Origin: Butyricicoccus_A sp963601915
GTDB taxonomy: Bacteria > Bacillota > Clostridia > Oscillospirales > Butyricicoccaceae
DNA: 64,000 bases
Reading direction: 5' to 3'
NCBI GenBank assembly: GCA_963601915.1
Contig: CAVCGL010000001.1
Location: 124,001 to 188,000, forward strand
Positions within the stretch are counted from its first letter, which is position 1, and every line of letters starts with the position of its first letter. Shown piece after piece: positions 58,473 to 64,000 of the stretch. A model generated the notes under the pieces. The model was not told where the DNA came from, ran no database searches, and saw nothing but the letters and a program-made list of their open reading frames with translations. The position numbers and the translations under genes are program-made.

Positions 58473-59705
58473 ATGATCGAATTGATTAATCGACCCCAAT
58501 ATCTGAATCAGCTGATTCAAAACAAAGATGTGGATTTGGTGAAAATTGTCACCGGCATCCGACGCTGCGGAAAATCGTCCTTGCTGGATTTGTTCCATCA
58601 GTATCTGTTGAAGCAAGGTGTGCCGGATTCTCATATTATCCACATGAACCTGGAGTCTTTGCGCTATCGTGACTTGACCGATTATCTTTCCTTTTATGAC
58701 TATGTCAGCAAACAGATTGCTGAGAAAGGAAAAACCTATCTTATTTTTGATGAGCTGCAGACAGTGGAGCATTGGGAAAAAGCAATTGAGTCGTTCCGTT
58801 TGGATTTTGATGTAGACATCTATATCACAGGCTTCAATGCTTACCTGTTGTCCACGGAATTTTCCACGCTGCTCTCCGGCAGGTATGTAGAAATACGGAT
58901 GCTGCCGCTGTCATTTAAGGAATTTCTGGACTTTTACGAATTTGCAGCCGATGTGACTATGGATGAAAAATTTCAGAAGTATCTCCAATTCGGCGGGATG
59001 CCTATTTTGCGAGAATATAAGTTCAACGAAGCCAGAAGCAATCAGGCATTGGAAGGCATCTATTCTACTGTAGTACTTCGGGATATTTTGCAGCGCAACA
59101 GCGGAGCAGACCAAGCAATGCTTCAGAAAATCATGCTGTTTCTGTGCTCCAACATCGGCAGTATCACTTCCCCGAACAGCGTCGGAAATGTGCTTTCTAA
59201 CGAGGGAGATATTCGTACCGGAAAGCAGAGAAATATCGCGGGGAAAACGGTGGACAAATATATTTCTATGCTGTGCAATGCATTTGTATTCTTCTCTGTC
59301 GGTCGGTACGATGTAAAGGGCAAGCAGCTTTTGAAAACGCTGGGCAAAAACTATATCATTGATATGGGCTTTCGCAATATGCTGTTAGGCTATCGAGATG
59401 CTGACCGCGGACATATTATTGAGAATATCGTATTTCTGGAACTTCTCCGCCGTGACTATCGGGTGTATATCGGAAAGGTTGGAGAAACAGAGGTTGATTT
59501 CGTTGCGGAAAAGCCAAATGACAAGATATATATTCAAGTGACGGAGAGCATGCAGTCATCGGAGACCCGTGAACGGGAGCTTCGTCCGTTGCGCTTGATT
59601 CCAGACAACTATGAAAAAATCGTGTTGTCTATGGACCGCAGCTTTATCAATTCCTATGATGGCATCAAGTCGGAAAATCTCATAGATTGGCTGCTCAGCG
59701 AATAA
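58473..59705 (+). CDS. AAA ATPase with DUF4143 domain
   Basis: 410 residues from ATG 58473 (GGGAGG upstream). Walker A IVTGIRRCGKSSLL (residues about 25-38), Walker B YLIFDELQTVEHW, sensor region ITGFNAYLLSTEFSTLLSGRYVEI, then a C-terminal DUF4143 nuclease-like domain (YVKGKQ... AEKPNDKIYIQVTE; EVDFVAEK). Function is unknown; such proteins are widespread, mobile in distribution, and sometimes suspected in defence or stress. It stands alone between xpt and the phosphatase gene. Confidence 0.85.
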   Translation: MIELINRPQYLNQLIQNKDVDLVKIVTGIRRCGKSSLLDLFHQYLLKQGVPDSHIIHMNLESLRYRDLTDYLSFYDYVSKQIAEKGKTYLIFDELQTVEHWEKAIESFRLDFDVDIYITGFNAYLLSTEFSTLLSGRYVEIRMLPLSFKEFLDFYEFAADVTMDEKFQKYLQFGGMPILREYKFNEARSNQALEGIYSTVVLRDILQRNSGADQAMLQKIMLFLCSNIGSITSPNSVGNVLSNEGDIRTGKQRNIAGKTVDKYISMLCNAFVFFSVGRYDVKGKQLLKTLGKNYIIDMGFRNMLLGYRDADRGHIIENIVFLELLRRDYRVYIGKVGETEVDFVAEKPNDKIYIQVTESMQSSETRERELRPLRLIPDNYEKIVLSMDRSFINSYDGIKSENLIDWLLSE

Positions 59706-59733
59706 GCATTGCATTGCAGAAAGGAAATTTCAA

Positions 59734-60195
59734 ATGATTAAAATACTTTTCGTCTGCCACGGCAACATCTGCCGCAGTCCGATGGCGGAGTTTGTTATGA
59801 AAGACATGGTACAAGCGGCAGGGCTGCAGGACAAGATTTATGTTGAATCTGCGGCGACAAGTACAGAAGAAATCGGCAATCCGGTATATCCGTCTGCACG
59901 GAGAAAATTGGCGGAGCACGGCATCAGCTGTGCGGGAAAAACGGCGCGCCAGTTAAGGCGGCAGGATTATGAAGCATTTGATTTGCAAATTGGCATGGAT
60001 CATGCCAATTTGCGCAACATGCGCCGGATATGCGGCGGGGATGAAGAAAACAAAATTCATGCGATGATGGATTACACCAATCGTCCGGGAGAGGTGGCTG
60101 ACCCGTGGTATACCGGCAACTTTGAAGATACCTGGCGCGATGTTAATGAGGGCTGCCGTGGATTGCTGGAACAGTTAAAACGGGAGGAATTATAA
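59734..60195 (+). CDS. Low-molecular-weight protein-tyrosine phosphatase
   Basis: 153 residues. P-loop VCHGNICRSPMAEF with nucleophile Cys8 and Arg14, and the general acid Asp123 in VADPWYTG; both match the family (C-x5-R at the N-terminus, DPW near the C-terminus). Dephosphorylates tyrosine or a small phosphoester in the cytosol; in Gram-positives it can regulate capsule kinases or arginine phosphorylation, but no kinase gene is nearby. Its stop immediately precedes the dsdA start. Confidence 0.93.
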   Translation: MIKILFVCHGNICRSPMAEFVMKDMVQAAGLQDKIYVESAATSTEEIGNPVYPSARRKLAEHGISCAGKTARQLRRQDYEAFDLQIGMDHANLRNMRRICGGDEENKIHAMMDYTNRPGEVADPWYTGNFEDTWRDVNEGCRGLLEQLKREEL

Positions 60196-61527
60196 ATGCT
60201 GGATATGGAAAAACTCAAGAATCATTCGGTTGTTTATGATTTGCAGGAAGAAAAAGAAATCTTGTGGATCAATCCAGATCAGGTTCCGTTTGCACAAGCA
60301 CAGCTGGCATTGACAATGGCGGATATTGATGACGCAGAGCAGCGATTGCTGCGATTTGCACCGCTTATCATGAAACATTTTCCGGAGACGATCCCGGCGC
60401 AGGGGATCATTGAATCCCCGCTGGTTCGCATTCCGGACATGCAGCGTGTTTTACAAGAAAAAGAACAGATGCAGATAGACGGAACGTTGCTGTTAAAGCA
60501 AGACAGTGATTTGGCAATTGCGGGTTCCGTCAAGGCACGCGGCGGTATCTATGAAGTGCTCAAGCATACAGAGGATCTGGCATTACAGCATGGATTGCTC
60601 AGCGAACAGGATGTACAGAACGGCAATGCACAGGCCTATGAGGCTTTGGCAGATCGAAAAGCATTCTTTCATCAGTATACCGTGCAAGTCGGTTCTACAG
60701 GAAATCTGGGTCTGAGCATTGGCATCATGAGTGCGGTTATCGGTTATCAAACAGTGGTACATATGTCTGCCGATGCGCGGCAATGGAAAAAAGATCTGTT
60801 GCGCCGATATGGAGTCACGGTAAAAGAATATGAAAGCGACTATTCCAATGCGGTGAAGCAGGGAAGATCACTGTCTGATGCCAATCCAAACAGCTATTTT
60901 GTAGATGATGAAAATTCCAAAAATCTGTTTTTGGGATATGCAGTGGCGGCAAAACGGCTGAAAAAGCAGTTGGAAACGATGGGACTTATGCCGGATGAAC
61001 AGCATCCGCTGTTTGTATATTTGCCATGCGGTGTCGGCGGCGCGCCGGGTGGCATTACCTTTGGACTCAAACAGGTATTTGGCGATGCAGTGCATTGCTT
61101 CTTCGTCGAACCGACGCAAGCGCCATGTATGCTGCTCGGTATGGCAACGGGATTAAACAACAAAATTTGTGTCAAAGACATCGGACTGACTGGCTTGACG
61201 CACGCGGATGGTTTGGCTGTTGGACGTCCATCGGGATTTGTCGGCAGTGTGATGAAGCCGATTCTCAGCGGTGCCTGCACGGTGGCAGATTATCGCCTGT
61301 ATGACTATATGAGAGAATTAAACGATACAGAGAATATCTTTATTGAACCGAGCTCATGTGCGGCGTTTGCAGGACTGCGATATTTTTCGCAGCCAGCTAT
61401 GCAAAAGTATCTCGAGCGACATAACCTGACACAGCAGATGCCGCAGGCGATTCACATCGCATGGGCAACCGGCGGCAGACTGGTTCCGGAAGAGATTCGA
61501 GAACAGTATACACAGACGCATTTATAA
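60196..61527 (+). CDS. dsdA: D-serine ammonia-lyase
   Basis: 443 residues, PLP enzyme of fold type II. PLP-Lys113 in IAGSVKARGGIYEVLKH, corresponding to Lys118 of the E. coli enzyme in my memory; STGNLGLSIG and the glycine-rich loop LPCGVGGAPGGITFG bind the phosphate and carboxylate. Converts D-serine to pyruvate and ammonia. It starts with no gap after the phosphatase stop. Together with the D-amino acid aminotransferase operon it shows a capacity for D-amino acid catabolism. Confidence 0.93.
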   Translation: MLDMEKLKNHSVVYDLQEEKEILWINPDQVPFAQAQLALTMADIDDAEQRLLRFAPLIMKHFPETIPAQGIIESPLVRIPDMQRVLQEKEQMQIDGTLLLKQDSDLAIAGSVKARGGIYEVLKHTEDLALQHGLLSEQDVQNGNAQAYEALADRKAFFHQYTVQVGSTGNLGLSIGIMSAVIGYQTVVHMSADARQWKKDLLRRYGVTVKEYESDYSNAVKQGRSLSDANPNSYFVDDENSKNLFLGYAVAAKRLKKQLETMGLMPDEQHPLFVYLPCGVGGAPGGITFGLKQVFGDAVHCFFVEPTQAPCMLLGMATGLNNKICVKDIGLTGLTHADGLAVGRPSGFVGSVMKPILSGACTVADYRLYDYMRELNDTENIFIEPSSCAAFAGLRYFSQPAMQKYLERHNLTQQMPQAIHIAWATGGRLVPEEIREQYTQTHL

Positions 61528-61544
61528 AAAATGCGCAAAATACA

Positions 61545-61578
61545 AAAAATCTCCCTTTTCAATAAAAGGGAGATTTTT
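61545..61578. terminator. Bidirectional terminator
   Basis: AAAAATCTCCCTTTT pairs with AAAAGGGAGATTTTT over four bases; separates the convergent dsdA and tgt genes. Confidence 0.93.
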
Positions 61579-61594
61579 CTGTATACAGTGAGAA

Positions 61595-62725
61595 TTAAAT
61601 GCGCTTACCGAGCTTTTCGCTCCACTGCTCGCGGAATTCTGCAAAACGTCCTTCGTCAAGAGCCTTGCGGATTTCGACCATCAGGTTGTTGTAGAACCAC
61701 AGGTTATGCATAACGGTCAGACGCTGGCCGAGCATTTCTCCCGACTTGAGCAGATGACGCACATAAGCGCGGCTATAGTTCTGGCAAACCGGACAATGGC
61801 AGTGCTCATCAATCGGCTTGTCATCCAGCTGATACTTGGCGTTGTTCAGGTTACGGATGCCATCCCACGTGAACAGGTGACCATGCCGTGCATTGCGGGT
61901 CGGCATAACGCAGTCAAAGAAGTCAACACCGCGCCAAACCGCTTCAATAATATTCGACGGTGTACCCACGCCCATCAAATACCGCGGCTTGTTTTCCGGT
62001 GCATAAGGAACGACTTCATCCAGAATATGATACATCGTTTCTGTCGATTCGCCGACAGCCAAACCGCCGATAGCGTAGCCGTCCAAATCCAATTCTGCAA
62101 TCGCCTTCATATGGGCAACGCGCAGATCGTCATAGGTACCGCCCTGATTGATGCCGAACAGCATCTGCTTCGGGTTAACTGTGGTCGGCAGGCTGTTTAA
62201 GCGAGCCATTTCTGCTTTGCAGCGATGCAGCCAGCGAGTGGTGCGCTCACAAGATGCCTTGACATATTCATACGGAGACGGATTTTCACAGCACTCATCA
62301 AATGCCATGGCAATATCCGAACCGAGATTGGACTGAATCTGCATACTCTCTTCTGGACCCATGAAAATCTTGCGTCCATCGACATGAGAAGAGAAGTATA
62401 CGCCTTCCTCCTTGATTTTGCGCAGGGAAGAAAGGGAGAATACCTGAAATCCGCCGCTGTCAGTCAGAATCGGGCCATCCCAATTCATAAACTTATGCAG
62501 ACCGCCCATCGCGCGAACGACCTGATCGCCCGGACGGATATGCAGATGATAGGTGTTGGACAATTCGATCTGGCAGCCGAGATCTTTTAAATCCTTGGCG
62601 GAAACGGCGCCTTTAATAGCACCCTGTGTGCCGACGTTCTGAAATACCGGTGTCTGTACGGTGCCGTGTGCGCAGGTGAATTCACCGCGGCGGGCGCGGC
62701 CTTCTGTTTTGAGAATCTTAAACAT
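61595..62725 (-). CDS. tgt: tRNA-guanine transglycosylase
   Basis: 376 residues, usual length. ILTDSGGFQVFSLSSL, SSHVDGRKIFMGPEESMQIQ, LFGINQGGTYDDLR, GYAIGGLAVGE and the zinc site CHCPVCQNYSRAYVRHL are diagnostic. It swaps guanine-34 of tRNAs with GUN anticodons for preQ1 (or queuine). GGAGGACAACC precedes the ATG. The start overlaps the 3' end of queA by eight bases, a common queA-tgt operon. Confidence 0.97.
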   Translation of the reverse strand: MFKILKTEGRARRGEFTCAHGTVQTPVFQNVGTQGAIKGAVSAKDLKDLGCQIELSNTYHLHIRPGDQVVRAMGGLHKFMNWDGPILTDSGGFQVFSLSSLRKIKEEGVYFSSHVDGRKIFMGPEESMQIQSNLGSDIAMAFDECCENPSPYEYVKASCERTTRWLHRCKAEMARLNSLPTTVNPKQMLFGINQGGTYDDLRVAHMKAIAELDLDGYAIGGLAVGESTETMYHILDEVVPYAPENKPRYLMGVGTPSNIIEAVWRGVDFFDCVMPTRNARHGHLFTWDGIRNLNNAKYQLDDKPIDEHCHCPVCQNYSRAYVRHLLKSGEMLGQRLTVMHNLWFYNNLMVEIRKALDEGRFAEFREQWSEKLGKRI

Positions 62726-63770
62726 GGTTGTCCTCCTTGTTGGTGTAAATCAGCATGGAGTCACCGAAGCTAAAGAACCGGTATTCCTCCTGAACAGCTA
62801 CTTTATAGGTGCGCATAATCATGTCGCGCGATGCGAAAGCAGAAATCAGCATCATCAATGTGCTTTCCGGCAAATGGAAATTGGTCACAAGGCAATCGAC
62901 AGCCTTGAAGCGGTAGCCCGGATAAATAAAGATATTTGTCCAGCCGGAGCACGGGCGGACAGAGCCATCTTCTGCGGCAATGGTCTCCAGTGTGCGGGTT
63001 GCCGTTGTGCCGACAGCAAAAATACGGCCGCCGTTTTTACGGGTATTGTTAATGATAGCTGCATTTTCCTCATCCAGCATATAGAATTCGGAATGCATCA
63101 CGTGCTCAGAGACATCCTCGACCTTTACCGGACGGAAGGTGCCCAGACCCACGTGCAGCGTAACATACGCGATATTTACGCCCATCTCTTTGATTTGCTG
63201 AAGCAGCTCTGGCGTAAAGTGCAGACCAGCAGTTGGTGCTGCAGCAGAACCAGGGGTCTTGCTGTAGACGGTCTGATAGCGTTCTGGATCTTCCAGCTTT
63301 TCCTTAATATACGGCGGGAGCGGCATCATGCCTAGCTCCTCCAGAATTTCCAAGAAGATGCCCTCGTAATGAAAACGAATCAGACGATTGCCGCCATCCG
63401 GCAGAATGTCTTCAACGGTAGCAGTCAGCTTGCCTTCGCCAAAGCTCAGCTTGGCGCCGACACGGCATTTCTTGCCCGGGCGGGTCAAACATTCCCATAC
63501 GCCATCGCCTTTATCCGTCAGCAGAACCAGCTCAATCGGATAACCGGTGTCTTCGCGGACACCCAACAGGCGTGCCGGAATGACGCGGGAGTTATTGAGT
63601 ACCAGCGTATCGCCAGCACGTAAATACTCTGGCAGATTGTAAAAATGTCGATGCTCAATGGCACCGGTGTCCTTGTTCAGTGCCAGCATACGAGAGGAAT
63701 CTCGCTTGTCAAGCGGTGTCTGTGCAATCAACCGCTCTGGCAGATCGTAATAAAAATCACTTGTTTTCAT
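62718..63770 (-). CDS. queA: S-adenosylmethionine:tRNA ribosyltransferase-isomerase
   Basis: 350 residues. DFYYDLPERLIAQTPLDKRDSSRML at the N-terminus, VLNNSRVIPARLLG, PGSAAAPTAGLHFTPELL, YVTLHVGLGTFRPV, and TLMMLISAFASRDMIM are defining motifs of QueA. It transfers ribose from SAM to preQ1 in tRNA to give epoxyqueuosine. Upstream ribosome site AAGGAGG is about 18-25 bases from the ATG, longer than usual. No preQ1 riboswitch is evident in the short leader. Confidence 0.96.
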   Translation of the reverse strand: MKTSDFYYDLPERLIAQTPLDKRDSSRMLALNKDTGAIEHRHFYNLPEYLRAGDTLVLNNSRVIPARLLGVREDTGYPIELVLLTDKGDGVWECLTRPGKKCRVGAKLSFGEGKLTATVEDILPDGGNRLIRFHYEGIFLEILEELGMMPLPPYIKEKLEDPERYQTVYSKTPGSAAAPTAGLHFTPELLQQIKEMGVNIAYVTLHVGLGTFRPVKVEDVSEHVMHSEFYMLDEENAAIINNTRKNGGRIFAVGTTATRTLETIAAEDGSVRPCSGWTNIFIYPGYRFKAVDCLVTNFHLPESTLMMLISAFASRDMIMRTYKVAVQEEYRFFSFGDSMLIYTNKEDNHV

Positions 63771-63917
63771 AATTTTCGGCGCGAATACAGCGCACCAGCC
63801 TCCTTATCCCCATGCAGCAGGTTACTCCTGCTCGGAATGATACGAATAACATCATAGCGGATAGGGGAGAGAAAATCAAGGGCAATAGCGCACAAAAAGA
63901 ATGGATACATCGCCTAA

Positions 63918-63961
63918 GCCCTCTCTGTCGCTGCGCGACATTTCTCCCAAGGGGAGAGATG
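63918..63961. repeat. REP-like double-hairpin element
   Basis: TGTCGC-TGC-GCGACA and CTCCC-AA-GGGGAG form two adjacent small hairpins, bordered by CCCTCTC and GAGAGATGAG. Similar elements with CCTCTC...GCGAAG...GGGAGAG are frequent between genes in Oscillospiral genomes. The remaining sequence 63771-63917 and 63962-64000 shows no gene. Confidence 0.5.
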
Positions 63962-64000
63962 AGTTTGGATGGTGCGTCAGGGTAAATAACTCGCACCGGC

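Noticed and set aside
58473..59705. Defence-island interpretation of the DUF4143 ATPase
   Set aside because: It stands alone; no restriction, toxin, CRISPR or other defence genes are beside it.
63771..63900. preQ1 riboswitch before queA
   Set aside because: The leader is short and I could not recognise the preQ1 pseudoknot; a small GCAGG hairpin alone is not evidence.
63757..63996. 79-codon minus-strand frame at the window end
   Set aside because: Overlaps the queA leader and a REP-like repeat; no family resemblance.

Overview
The window reads as a chromosomal segment of a gut-type, spore-forming anaerobic Firmicute (class Clostridia, probably Oscillospirales; a Butyricicoccus/Agathobaculum-like genus is a guess). 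Support: a SigK-type sporulation sigma factor with hydrophobic pro-sequence, Gram-positive LPXTG pili with sortases, glycyl radical enzymology, consensus sigma-A promoters and AGGAGG ribosome binding sites, and riboswitch classes typical of Firmicutes. I see no rRNA, tRNA, CRISPR array, transposase or complete prophage.

Layout. 1-1441: HAD phosphatase and sigK (minus strand). 1567-4194: a three-gene unit of SAM methyltransferase, ATC-hydrolase-like protein and ketopantoate-reductase-like protein. 4210-9410: redox island (flavodoxin lipoprotein, aldo/keto reductase, two FMN reductases, YqhD-like alcohol dehydrogenase, LysR regulator). 9491-16544: two LacI-type regulators, then a GPH-family sugar transporter with IolG-, IolE- and hydroxypyruvate-isomerase-like enzymes (inositol-like sugar catabolism).

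16701-31088 is the most striking part: one long plus-strand cluster for anaerobic taurine use. Two TauABC-type importers flank or surround a glycyl radical isethionate sulfite-lyase (islA) and its activase (islB); then come taurine:pyruvate aminotransferase (tpa), sulfoacetaldehyde reductase (sarD), a GltS-like carrier and a YtcJ-type amidohydrolase. Together they would import taurine, transaminate it to sulfoacetaldehyde, reduce that to isethionate and split it to acetaldehyde plus sulfite. No sulfite reductase or acetaldehyde dehydrogenase lies in the window.

31220-39464: sortase-dependent pilus locus (coiled-coil protein, signal peptidase I, large LPETG adhesin with a CHAP-like domain lacking its cysteine, LPSTG major pilin, class C sortase, LPRTG minor pilin, second sortase). 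39751-44891: D-amino acid aminotransferase, PxpB, PxpC, DUF1445, PxpA and DUF4392. The two DUFs are the two halves of the eukaryotic D-glutamate cyclase DGLUCY, so this looks like a route from D-amino acids through D-glutamate and 5-oxoproline to glutamate. A convergent Lrp/AsnC regulator follows.

45400-49910: a MATE exporter and a P-type cation ATPase, divergently transcribed, each behind its own riboswitch-like leader (candidate guanidine-IV/mepA type, and yybP-ykoY manganese type). 49920-58207: YoaK-like protein, MaoC hydratase, a broken MATE gene, CoA-type Nudix hydrolase, flippase, an isolated phage-tail-like gene, UDP-galactopyranose mutase, and xpt-xanthine permease. 58418-64000: DUF4143 ATPase, low-molecular-weight phosphatase, D-serine ammonia-lyase, and the queuosine pair queA-tgt.
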